Source: Methanosarcinaceae archaeon | GTDB taxonomy: Archaea; Halobacteriota; Methanosarcinia; Methanosarcinales; Methanosarcinaceae | Reading direction: 5' to 3' | NCBI GenBank assembly: GCA_030655675.1 | Contig: JAUSPM010000098.1 | Coordinates: forward strand, 1 to 10,834 | DNA length: 10,834 nucleotides | Shown here: in pieces, positions 1 through 6,900 of the stretch | How positions within the stretch are numbered: the stretch's first letter is position 1 | How the letters are laid out: every line of letters begins with the position of its first letter | Program-made: the position numbers and the translations under genes | The notes under the pieces: generated by a model | Database searches by the model: none | What the model was told of the DNA's origin: nothing | What the model saw: only the letters and a program-made list of their open reading frames with translations

Positions 1-22
1 GCAATGGTATAGAGAATTTCTG

Positions 23-91
23 CCAGTGAAATAAATTCATGCTGCATTTGCAGTTCATCGTATATATCATTGCAAACGGAAACTTTAAATT
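23..91. repeat. Upstream repeat block, copy A
   Basis: First copy of a block that recurs 157 bp downstream (180-248). Shared parts, in the same order, are CCAGTG-AAT at the left, TGCATTTGCA in the middle, and ATTGCAAA-GGAAA followed by TTTAAATT at the right. Both copies are 69 bp, with one compensating indel. The right-hand core looks like an archaeal BRE plus TATA box, but repeated AT-rich and purine-rich motifs next to orc1/cdc6 are also what an archaeal replication origin looks like. A weaker echo, ATGCCAAA, follows both copies (123-130 and 274-281). The repeat is read directly; the function is inference. Confidence 0.6.
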
Positions 92-179
92 ATATCAACG
101 AAATTAAGAAATGAAATTTAGTATGCCAAATATAAATTTTAAACAAAAATATGTTTGGAATAATACGTATTATTCTATA

Positions 180-248
180 CCAGTGGAATTGCTCAATATT
201 GCATTTGCATTTGCATTCAGAATTATTGCAAATGGAAAGGTTTAAATT
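180..248. repeat. Upstream repeat block, copy B
   Basis: Second copy of the block at 23-91, ending 45 bp before the orc1/cdc6 start. Here the TGCATTTGCA element is extended to GCATTTGCATTTGCATT, so it contains a short hexamer iteration. Just after it lies the palindrome-like AATTGCATTGGCAATT (245-260). Candidate uses are an initiator-binding (ORB-like) site and autoregulation of orc1/cdc6, whose promoter it contains. No canonical ORB consensus or long unwinding element can be asserted by eye. Confidence 0.6.
234..248 (+). promoter_or_regulatory. Probable orc1/cdc6 promoter (BRE/TATA)
   Basis: GGAAAGG followed by TTTAAATT resembles an archaeal BRE plus TATA box. Transcription about 25 bp downstream would start near 268-270. 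That leaves a short leader holding the SD AAGGAG at 280-285, 8 nt before the ATG at 294. The same motif lies in copy A (77-91), where no convincing gene follows. Confidence 0.45.
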
Positions 249-293
249 GCATTGGCAATTATTTGTTTATAGAATGCCAAAGGAGAAAACGAG

Positions 294-1547
294 ATGCAAA
301 ATGTGAAAAGTTTCGATGATATCTTAAACAGGGAGTCAATATTCATTGACAAAAAAACGCTAAGAAGAGGATATATGCCTCCATCATTAGAAGATGTCCT
401 TCATCGTGATGATATTATTAAAAAATATATCTCGTGCTTAAAAGATGCTTTGGAAAATGAAATTCCAAATAATGTTTTCATTTTCGGGAAAACAGGAACT
501 GGGAAAACGATGTTGACTGAATTGATCACAAATGATTTGGTCAAGACGGCTGAAAAAAATAATGTTAAGATCTTGGTATCTTATATTAATTGTGAAACCA
601 ATAATACCGATACAGGGGTCATGAAACAGCTTGTTGGACCTCTCCAAAAAGAGTTGGATATAAGTGATAAAAAAGTGTCCAATTCATTTAGTGCATATTT
701 CCATCATTACTGTGATCTGATCAATGATTTTGATGGGGTTCCAGTTATTATTTTTGATGAAGTGGATAAACTTAAAAATCCGGATATATTAAATCAGTTT
801 TCCCGTGTTCAGGAAAATAGGTACACCAATAAAAATATTTGTATGCTTGGAATTACAAATGATCTGTTCTTTGTTGAACAACTGAATACACGTACAAAAA
901 GTGCATTGTCTCAGCAGGAAATAGATGTGCCACCATATGATGCGAGTCAACTAAAAGACATTTTGAATACAAGAGCATCAATGGCGTTTAAGGAAGGAGC
1001 TCTGGGCAATGATGTTATTATATTATGTTCTGCACTTGCTGCACAGGAACATGGTGATGCTAGAAAGGCTCTTGATCTGTTGCGTGTGGCAGGAGAAATT
1101 GCAGATTCCAATGGTGCGACGACAGTGACGGAAGAGAATGTATATTCTGCAGAAAAAGCAATTGAAAGAGATCATGTGGTAGATACGATATCCCATCTCC
1201 CAACTCAAACAAAGCTTGTCATATTAAGCATTGCTAAACTGTTTGTTGAAAATTCAAAGAGCCGGACCAAAGTCACTACACCAGCAGTTTATGACCTGTA
1301 TGTCAAACTATGTAATAAAATCGACATGAGGACACTTCAGCGTCGTAGAGTGGCTGATTTGATCGGTGAATTGGACATGCTTGGTATAATCTCTGTGGAT
1401 AAAGCCGCACGTGGTAGATATGGAATTGTAAACGAGATTGCCATAAATATTCCGGTTGAAACGATATTTAATACAATATTGGAAGATATGAGGTTTGAAT
1501 CTTTAGCAGAACCAGCTAAAGAAAGCGGACAAAAAACATGGTTTTGA
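294..1547 (+). CDS. Orc1/Cdc6 family replication initiator, AAA+ ATPase
   Basis: The protein binds archaeal origins and loads the MCM helicase. The 417-aa length is normal for the family. The N-terminal AAA+ domain has Walker A GKTGTGKT at residues 65-72, Walker B VIIFDEVDKL at 151-160, sensor 1 GITND at 186-190 and sensor 2 GDARKAL at 254-260. The C-terminal winged helix (about 305-390) has the typical TTPAVYDLY, LQRRRVADLIGELDMLGI and GRYGI stretches that contact origin DNA. The start is supported by AAGGAG 8 nt upstream. All catalytic motifs look intact. It is the only replication gene in the window and sits beside repeats, as these genes usually sit beside their cognate origin. Whether it is the host's chromosomal initiator or belongs to an extrachromosomal or integrated element cannot be read from the protein. 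The unfamiliar gene block next door favours the latter. Confidence 0.95.
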   Translation: MQNVKSFDDILNRESIFIDKKTLRRGYMPPSLEDVLHRDDIIKKYISCLKDALENEIPNNVFIFGKTGTGKTMLTELITNDLVKTAEKNNVKILVSYINCETNNTDTGVMKQLVGPLQKELDISDKKVSNSFSAYFHHYCDLINDFDGVPVIIFDEVDKLKNPDILNQFSRVQENRYTNKNICMLGITNDLFFVEQLNTRTKSALSQQEIDVPPYDASQLKDILNTRASMAFKEGALGNDVIILCSALAAQEHGDARKALDLLRVAGEIADSNGATTVTEENVYSAEKAIERDHVVDTISHLPTQTKLVILSIAKLFVENSKSRTKVTTPAVYDLYVKLCNKIDMRTLQRRRVADLIGELDMLGIISVDKAARGRYGIVNEIAINIPVETIFNTILEDMRFESLAEPAKESGQKTWF

Positions 1548-1607
1548 GAATATTGGGTAGTATCCGAAATGGTCAGGGAATGCATAGGGGCTGATATCCG
1601 GGACACA

Positions 1608-1808
1608 TCACAATTCAAGTGGTGTGCGATCCCACAGTCCAATTACAAAGCTACGTATCGCAGCAGTTAAGACATTATCCTTAAAAAATAACAGTACCTT
1701 GATTGAACAGACTATGAGTATCATGGTCATTGCAAAACCCTGGAACATTGAAAAAACCTCAACCAATGCCTGTGATGCGTTATTATGATATATTCTACGA
1801 GCAAACAT
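1608..1808 (-). CDS. Small membrane protein G (last gene of small-protein operon)
   Basis: Unrecognised, 66 aa. I start it at the ATG at 1808, not the TTG just upstream, because GAGATGATTTG before the ATG is a reasonable SD. The protein begins MFAR, matching the MF-plus-basic opening of several operon neighbours. A hydrophobic stretch at about residues 18-43 (around MTMILIVCSIKVLLFF) predicts one membrane span, followed by an amphipathic C-terminal stretch. It begins 19 nt after the stop of gene F, as expected for co-transcription, and its 3' end converges on orc1/cdc6 with a 60-bp gap in which I see no clear terminator. No function can be assigned from sequence. A virion or membrane-complex component is possible by context only. 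Confidence 0.6.
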   Translation of the reverse strand: MFARRIYHNNASQALVEVFSMFQGFAMTMILIVCSIKVLLFFKDNVLTAAIRSFVIGLWDRTPLEL

Positions 1809-1827
1809 CAAATCATCTCTTTTTAAA

Positions 1828-2136
1828 TTAAAATGTATCGGGCGAAATTGTTGGGATCGGATCGGTCGTTCCCCAATCGGTTGGGTCCGTTATGCTAAAT
1901 GCGGTTGAACCGTTTATTTCTTTTATATCCATACTATCGATATACGATGCGCCTTCGGTTTGCAATTTTTGATAACTATTCTGGTCAATATCAATAAATG
2001 CCGAATGGACCGAATCAATTGAATCACTGATACCCGATATTCCAAAAAAAATCAAAGCTGCGATCATTGCTATCAGACTGATAGGGATTATCAATTTAAT
2101 TGCATCGATAATCAATTCAATTGGACTAAAAGACAT
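1828..2136 (-). CDS. Small membrane protein F
   Basis: Unrecognised, 102 aa, the longest of the nine. Residues 13-36 (KLIIPISLIAMIAALIFFG) form one strong membrane span. The remaining ~65 residues are polar and acidic (DSIDSVHSAFIDIDQN, then a Thr/Pro/Asp-rich tail), so it looks like a single-pass anchor with a soluble domain on one side. There is no cleavable signal peptide pattern. The ATG lies 5 nt after the stop of gene B2, which indicates translational coupling. No homologue is recognised. Unlike the A and B families it has no paralogue in the window. Confidence 0.65.
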   Translation of the reverse strand: MSFSPIELIIDAIKLIIPISLIAMIAALIFFGISGISDSIDSVHSAFIDIDQNSYQKLQTEGASYIDSMDIKEINGSTAFSITDPTDWGTTDPIPTISPDTF

Positions 2137-2141
2137 GATGA

Positions 2142-2378
2142 TTAAGTAGTGGTATCTGTGAATTGTTTTCCGATCGATACTTTTTCCATTATGTAATTGA
2201 CCATATTATTTGAATTCATTTCAGATATGATGACGGCATTTTCATACGATTTGATCATCATATCCAATACGGCAGCACCTGCTGCAATGCCAATAAATGG
2301 AAATGATAAACTCAAAAAGTCTTGGTATATTGATATAATACTACTGTCTGAGTAATGATCAACCATATTTTGAAACAT
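2142..2378 (-). CDS. Small membrane protein B2 (paralogue of B1)
   Basis: Unrecognised, 78 aa from the ATG at 2378. A longer 86-aa form from a GTG at 2402 would overlap gene E. I prefer the ATG because AGGTGAT, a good SD, lies 4 nt upstream, and because the protein then aligns with B1 from its first residue: MFQNMVDHYS against MFGRIVDNYS. Both continue into a hydrophobic span ending IAAGAAVL (B2, residues 31-38) or LAAGASML (B1), with a 3-4 residue length difference before it. The C-terminal half is polar and probably helical. The B1/B2 similarity shows duplication within the operon. Function unknown. Confidence 0.7.
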   Translation of the reverse strand: MFQNMVDHYSDSSIISIYQDFLSLSFPFIGIAAGAAVLDMMIKSYENAVIISEMNSNNMVNYIMEKVSIGKQFTDTTT

Positions 2379-2398
2379 CACAATCACCTTACCTACAT

Positions 2399-2587
2399 TC
2401 ACTCAATAATTTCGCGCGCACGGTCAATGAACGTATCTGCAACGGATTGTGGAAAACGAAGATAAAGGTGGCTGAGAATGACCATTGCTGCAGTAAATGC
2501 TACGATGATACCAAGTACGTTGATCACCTGGAACATCAATCCAATTACGGGACTTGAGCCTACTGTTGAAACTGATTTTTTGAACAT
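2399..2587 (-). CDS. Small membrane protein E
   Basis: Unrecognised, 62 aa from the ATG at 2587. An in-frame ATG at 2623 would add 12 residues but overlap gene D, whereas 2587 leaves a 10-nt gap and gives the MFKK opening seen in neighbouring genes. Residues 14-40 (IGLMFQVINVLGIIVAFTAA onward) are strongly hydrophobic, one long span. The short tail is charged (RAREIIE). No clear SD is visible, so the start is uncertain. It belongs to the operon by spacing and direction. Function unknown. Confidence 0.6.
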   Translation of the reverse strand: MFKKSVSTVGSSPVIGLMFQVINVLGIIVAFTAAMVILSHLYLRFPQSVADTFIDRAREIIE

Positions 2588-2597
2588 GGGTATATGG

Positions 2598-2798
2598 TTA
2601 GAACATGTTTGGATCATTGACAATGCTTATCACTTTATCTGCACACGCATTGACTGTAACACCATATGCACCGGATTGATTTGCTACAAGCGGATCGGCA
2701 CCACTGACCAATACACTGTATACCAATGCAATGGCGATGCTAACAGATACAATTACAACCATGATCTGAATCAATTCCTTGTAACTTTCAAATAACAT
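2598..2798 (-). CDS. Small membrane protein D
   Basis: Unrecognised, 66 aa. The short charged N-terminus (MLFESYKE) is followed by a membrane span at residues 10-32 (IQIMVVIVSVSIAIALVYSV). A small Gly/Ala/Val-rich tail contains a single Cys (residue 52). The ATG lies 13 nt after the stop of A2. The upstream SD is weak. Its layout, a short polar head, one span and a small tail, is like that of A1/A2, but no residue-level similarity is convincing. Function unknown. Confidence 0.6.
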   Translation of the reverse strand: MLFESYKELIQIMVVIVSVSIAIALVYSVLVSGADPLVANQSGAYGVTVNACADKVISIVNDPNMF

Positions 2799-2811
2799 AG
2801 TTCAAACCACG

Positions 2812-3039
2812 TTAAAGATCATTTATGATCTCATTCGTTTTATCGGTAGCAGTCGTCATGACACTTGTTACAGAACCCTGTGTTGTGTCAACCATATCTT
2901 TCCCACCGGTAAATGCAGCATAATAAAGCGCAACGGTTGTTCCAATTGCAGCAGACGCACCAATAAGATATGGGGCATATCGCCGCAAAACTTCAAGGGG
3001 AGATCCTTCGAATGATGATATTGATATTTTTGTAAACAC
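2812..3039 (-). CDS. Small membrane protein A2 (paralogue of A1)
   Basis: Unrecognised, 75 aa. The start is GTG at 3039, with SD GAGAGG 5 nt upstream. The choice is confirmed by ungapped alignment with A1 from residue 1: both start MF-K, both have a core VLRRYAPYL or VMRKYAPYL at residues 17-25, then a small-residue membrane span with LYY at the end (about 24-44). The C-terminal ~30 residues are Thr/Ser/Asp-rich and polar. The conserved (R/K)YAPYL element just before the span is the most distinctive signature of the operon and would be a good search seed. Function unknown. Confidence 0.75.
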   Translation of the reverse strand: MFTKISISSFEGSPLEVLRRYAPYLIGASAAIGTTVALYYAAFTGGKDMVDTTQGSVTSVMTTATDKTNEIINDL

Positions 3040-3073
3040 AAAAGCCTCTCATTTTTAGAAATTTGGGGTTAGT

Positions 3074-3235
3074 TCACAGCATGCCGGAATATTGTATGTA
3101 ACGGGAGAGATCATAGATGAATGGAATTAGCTGAGCTATCATTTTAGCAATCTCATTCAATGCCATTAATGACACTGTGACAGTGGCAAGGTAATTCCAC
3201 CAGATTGCCCATGCTTGCTTGAATTCTCCACTCAT
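3074..3235 (-). CDS. Small membrane protein C (53 aa, below common ORF cutoffs)
   Basis: Unrecognised ORF of 53 codons found by reading the gap between B1 and A2. It begins MSGEFKQAWAIWW and ends YIQYSGML. Its ATG is 5 nt after the stop of B1, and its stop is 34 nt before the A2 start, so it fills the only hole in the operon. Residues 9-27 (WAIWWNYLATVTVSLMAL) form a Trp-rich hydrophobic span. A second hydrophobic, amphipathic segment at 32-43 may lie on the membrane. The SD is weak, so coupling to B1 is likely. Function unknown. Confidence 0.6.
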   Translation of the reverse strand: MSGEFKQAWAIWWNYLATVTVSLMALNEIAKMIAQLIPFIYDLSRYIQYSGML

Positions 3236-3240
3236 CTGGA

Positions 3241-3441
3241 TCAATTGATAATCTTAGTGGTCAGTGCATCGATAATCTTTATTGTGCTATTGCCGGTAGC
3301 CTCGGTCATAGTGTATACCTGAGCCACAATTTTCTGAAGCATACTGGCCCCTGCAGCCAATAATATGATTGCATAACCGACTCCGATCAGATCACTGTAG
3401 ACCTGGATCGGACTGTAATTATCTACTATTCTCCCGAACAT
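3241..3441 (-). CDS. Small membrane protein B1 (paralogue of B2)
   Basis: Unrecognised, 66 aa from the ATG at 3441. A TTG at 3456 would add five residues, but the ATG gives MFGRIVDNYS, which matches the start of B2. One membrane span at about residues 16-36 (IGVGYAIILLAAGASM) is followed by a Thr/Ile/Lys-rich C-terminus that could be helical. The gene lies 33 nt after A1 and 5 nt before C. The order A1-B1 followed later by A2-B2 suggests an ancestral A/B pair was duplicated and then separated by other small genes. Function unknown. Confidence 0.7.
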   Translation of the reverse strand: MFGRIVDNYSPIQVYSDLIGVGYAIILLAAGASMLQKIVAQVYTMTEATGNSTIKIIDALTTKIIN

Positions 3442-3474
3442 ACGTGTATTTTCCAAACAACTAAGATCGTTGCA

Positions 3475-3741
3475 TTACCATATTGCAGTTGATCCGTCAA
3501 GACCGGCGTCTTCTGCAGCTGTATATTGTGACTGCTGTACAATTGCTGTGGCATCATCTATAGATGATCCTGCATCACCGAATCCGTTCTTAATGAATTT
3601 AACGGCTTCACCGTATGCACCGTAGTACAGGGACGCCAGTGTTCCCACGGCAACTGTTGCAGCAAGAAGATATGGTGCGTATTTTCTCATAACGTCAATG
3701 ACGTTCGCTTCTGTCTGTTGTTTTAATTTTTTTCCAAACAT
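3475..3741 (-). CDS. Small membrane protein A1 (first gene of operon)
   Basis: Unrecognised, 88 aa. It has the best SD of the operon: TAGGAGGA (GGAGG 10 nt before the ATG). The basic start MFGKKLK is followed by VMRKYAPYL (17-25), a membrane span rich in Ala, Gly, Val and Thr (about 24-44) ending LYYGAYG, and an acidic, Ala/Asp/Ser-rich tail of about 35 residues. A small basic head, one span and an acidic tail fit an abundant assembled membrane protein such as a virion matrix or coat protein, but this is inference. It is the promoter-proximal gene, which with its strong SD suggests the highest expression of the nine. Confidence 0.75.
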   Translation of the reverse strand: MFGKKLKQQTEANVIDVMRKYAPYLLAATVAVGTLASLYYGAYGEAVKFIKNGFGDAGSSIDDATAIVQQSQYTAAEDAGLDGSTAIW

Positions 3742-3813
3742 TTTTTCAAATCCTCCTAGAGATTTCTATATTTAAGTTAACTAGATTCTAAAAATGTCGC
3801 AACATTCGTACCA

Positions 3814-3825
3814 CCATATTTTTCG
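3814..3825 (-). promoter_or_regulatory. Candidate promoter of the small-membrane-protein operon
   Basis: On the minus strand this reads CGAAAAATATGG, a BRE-like CGAAA running into a TATA-like AATAT. A start about 25 bp downstream (near 3792) would give a ~50-nt leader that keeps the strong SD of A1. A second AT-rich box nearer the gene (3768-3777) would place the start inside or past the SD, so it is less likely. Predicted by eye only. Confidence 0.35.
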
Positions 3826-3839
3826 TCAAATCGAAAAAT
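3818..3839. promoter_or_regulatory. Perfect 8-bp dyad overlapping the operon promoter (operator candidate)
   Basis: Arms ATTTTTCG and CGAAAAAT are perfect inverted repeats separated by the six bases TCAAAT. The left arm coincides with the presumed BRE/TATA of the leftward operon, the classic position for a dimeric repressor that blocks TBP/TFB. A second smaller dyad, GTTGT-TCAT-ACAAC, lies at 3844-3857. No regulator gene is present in the window to pair with them. Confidence 0.4.
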
Positions 3840-3921
3840 CGATGTTGTTCATACAACCGAAAATCATACAAAGTAATTGAGCATGGCTATTCTTAAGTCA
3901 CATGAGTAGACGTAACAATGT

Positions 3922-3938
3922 AGAACATAAATATAAAT
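3922..3938 (+). promoter_or_regulatory. Candidate promoter of the 1227-aa gene
   Basis: AGAACATAAATATAAAT contains a TATA-like TAAATATAAA (3928-3937) with a purine-rich flank. Initiation about 25 bp downstream (near 3957-3960) would leave a leader of roughly 20 nt before the ATG at 3979. That leader has no SD, so translation would be of the weak-leader or near-leaderless type known in archaea. Confidence 0.4.
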
Positions 3939-3978
3939 GTTTAGGATTGTTTTGAAGAAATAGTATAATCTTTTTATA

Positions 3979-6900
3979 ATGGATGTTACATATTCAAATT
4001 CAATGGGATTTGATGATGATATTTTTTCACCCAATGCGATGAATGATATCAGTAATTGGGATGATGAATTAGGCGATATGCAGAAATCCGTTAGTGGATC
4101 TCGTGGCAGTGCTATGAGTTTTACTGTTAAGGAGTTTGCGGATTTTGATGCTAAGAATTCTGCCATGGCTCAGCGCATAAGCGGGGTTGTTGCAGAGCAG
4201 GCAGATACGATCCTAAATGCCGCGCCTGAGGGTATATTCGATGATGTGAGTGATGCACTTAAGATGTGGGGTGGAAATACTGTTTGGGGCGGTGGAAAAC
4301 AAACAGAATCGACAATGAAATATACGTATGGAATGCAGCATCTCAGGATGATGAACCTGCTTAATGGGAATGTGGCGGGGCAGTTCAATAAAGATTTGAG
4401 GGATGGGTTTGGTTTAACACAACATCTGTATGATGTTATGAGATTTCAGGGGCGTATTGCGGGTATTGGCGTTGCAACGGTTGCAGCAGGTACAATTATA
4501 GCATCAGGCGGCACGGCATTACTTGCAGAATCTGCATTACTTTCAACAATTGGGTTGGGGGCTACCGGGTTAATAGTTGAGTCAATAACAGGATGGGGTA
4601 TTGGAGTAAATAATGGAACGGGATTTGGTTCCAGGACTGTTCAGAAACTTGCCGGCGGGATCAGGGGTGTTTTTTCTGATGAGAATTTGGAAATCAAAAC
4701 GAATCTAAAAGACGGGACTGTGGGGATTGCAGGTGCTAAACTGATTGTAATTGAAACTGTGACAACCGATACGTTAAAACATGATACTTTTAAGTTTCGG
4801 CAGGGCGTGCAGATTGGCATTCCTCATGCTGTTTATGTTGAACGGGTTGTAACCCGGAACGGACAGGTTTTGGGGATTGAAGAGATAAGTCTGGATAAAT
4901 ACATCAAAAAACAGGGTGATGAGGTCAATGGTTTGAATTTGCGCGATATTGTTACAAACAAAAACCACGATTATAAAAAGTTCGATAATACCGTTTTAAT
5001 CTCTGAAGATACCACAACTTTAGTTCATGTACATAAAGTTGTAGCAAATGATGATGATCCACATCTTACTTATCGTTATCATGGGCAGGCATTTGATGAA
5101 AGGATTGCTTTATCTACAACTATCTATAACCAGGGTGGGAATGCAACTGAAACCCATTATAAAATACCGAACGGAAAAATAGTCTATAGTGAATTTCACC
5201 AAAACACGGTGGATGAGGAAGATGAATTGTTTAAACCGACAATTTCGTCGTTGTTGCTTGGTACGGCAGGTCAGTATTCAATCAACGCCTCTGAATCCGG
5301 CTTGACGCCGACAGGGAATATTATTACCCTGATGGCATGCAATGATGTGAAGATGGGGTATCTGGATGTGATACGGGCACAGCAACGTTTGAATAATGCC
5401 CGTAAGGAAATAAAACGTTTTGAGATCATGCAAGCGGCAACAAGTCCATTAATTGCTTCGGGTCAGGCACTCACGTTCACGAGATCAAAAAGCGCGCCGT
5501 CAATTTTCGAAGCTATGACTTTGATACCACAAGTTCCGCTATTGGCAACACATTCAAAGGTTGCAAGCATGGGTGCTTCTGTTGCAAATACGATGTTGGC
5601 TGTACAATTGGGTATGGATCTGTTGACTGTTGGTGCAGTTGGGAGATTTAGTGGAATGGCAATTGGTAATTTCGCATCTAAAAAGTCGGTGGGAAGCATT
5701 TTACCACAAAGAACGGATCTAAAGATTGGAGTTGGTGAGGCTGCAATATCCCAAAGTGAAAGAGTGGTTGAAAGAGCGATTGAAGAGGAAATACTGCTAA
5801 ATGATCATAGCAGGTTTTGGAGTGATATTGGTTCATTCAAATCGCTAAAAGAGTATTTTACTGATGTAAAAGAGGTTATTCGAAATGCAGTTCAACAACG
5901 ACCGGTTATAGATCATATTGAAGAAGAAAGGTTGTTTAATACGACGCTTCGCGGATCAGTTGAGAAGGAGGTAAACACTCTGGGTAAGACATTCAGATCA
6001 GACAATTATACCGTAAAAAGGGCAATCGGTAAATTCTCAAATAGAATGTGGTCAACGACAAAAATGATTACGGTAGTTAATTTAGTTACCGGGAAATATG
6101 GGCTTGACGTGGTCAGTTATGTTGATCAGAATTTATCGAATGCGCAGGAGTTCATGTTTGGTTCTTTTTATCAGGCAATCATTAATGAATCCAGTACAAT
6201 CGCATTCAATACACCTGTGGTCAGTGGATTGGTTTCGGGTCAGTCGTTTATGATCCTTGCATTTTCATTTTCGGCAAAAGAAATGCATATATATCATAAG
6301 AATATGGAATTGGCAACCGCTACAGAAGAATTAAAACATTCAAAACTTGAATTCGATCGGACGAAAAGTGATTTTGTGGATATAGTGGGAAACGCGGACA
6401 ATGAATTGAATAAGATCGGTTTGAAAGTGGATGTTGAAGAGATGATGAAAAGCGGAGAAGTTCATGTATGTCAATATACACGCACAGACGGTGTGAAAAG
6501 CCGATCGATCACCATGGCAACTGTGGATGAAGCACAAATTCTTACAAAGGTCGATGAGATGAAAAGAAGAGTTGTGGGTGCTGAGATGGATAATACGTTA
6601 CAGGTAAAGCGGGATAAATATGTGTTATCTTCTTCCATGTTATCGGATAATTATTCAATTAAACGGGCACTGGAAGAAAATGAAAATATGGCAAGTCGGT
6701 TGGGTTTAGAAGTAGAGAATGGAAAAATCTATTCGATCGGGAGCAATGTACCACTTACAGGCGGTTTGCTTAGTGAGACTCTTGTTGAAAGGTTGGCGAA
6801 TACTGAACTTAGGAATGATTTACAATCCGTAACCGGATTATACAGGGAATTAACAGGAAATAATCTCAAATCAATTAATGGAATTTTCTCAACCAATAAT

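Noticed and set aside
111..245. 44-codon plus-strand ORF (MKFSMPNINFKQKY...) lying 20 bp after the promoter-like core of repeat copy A
   Set aside because: It would need leaderless translation, has no SD, and runs through repeat copy B, where its Ala-Phe repeats merely reflect the GCATTT iterations. Possible but unsupported.
1..293. CRISPR-like array suggested by the repeats upstream of orc1/cdc6
   Set aside because: Only two imperfect copies, with a spacing far larger than CRISPR spacers and repeated promoter-like content.
1548..1607. Possible bidirectional terminator between orc1/cdc6 and gene G
   Set aside because: No strong stem and no T-run on either strand in the 60-bp gap.
2478..2795. 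105-codon plus-strand ORF opposite genes D and E
   Set aside because: It is antisense to two operon members with better context, lacks an SD, and its composition looks like the complement of membrane-span codons.
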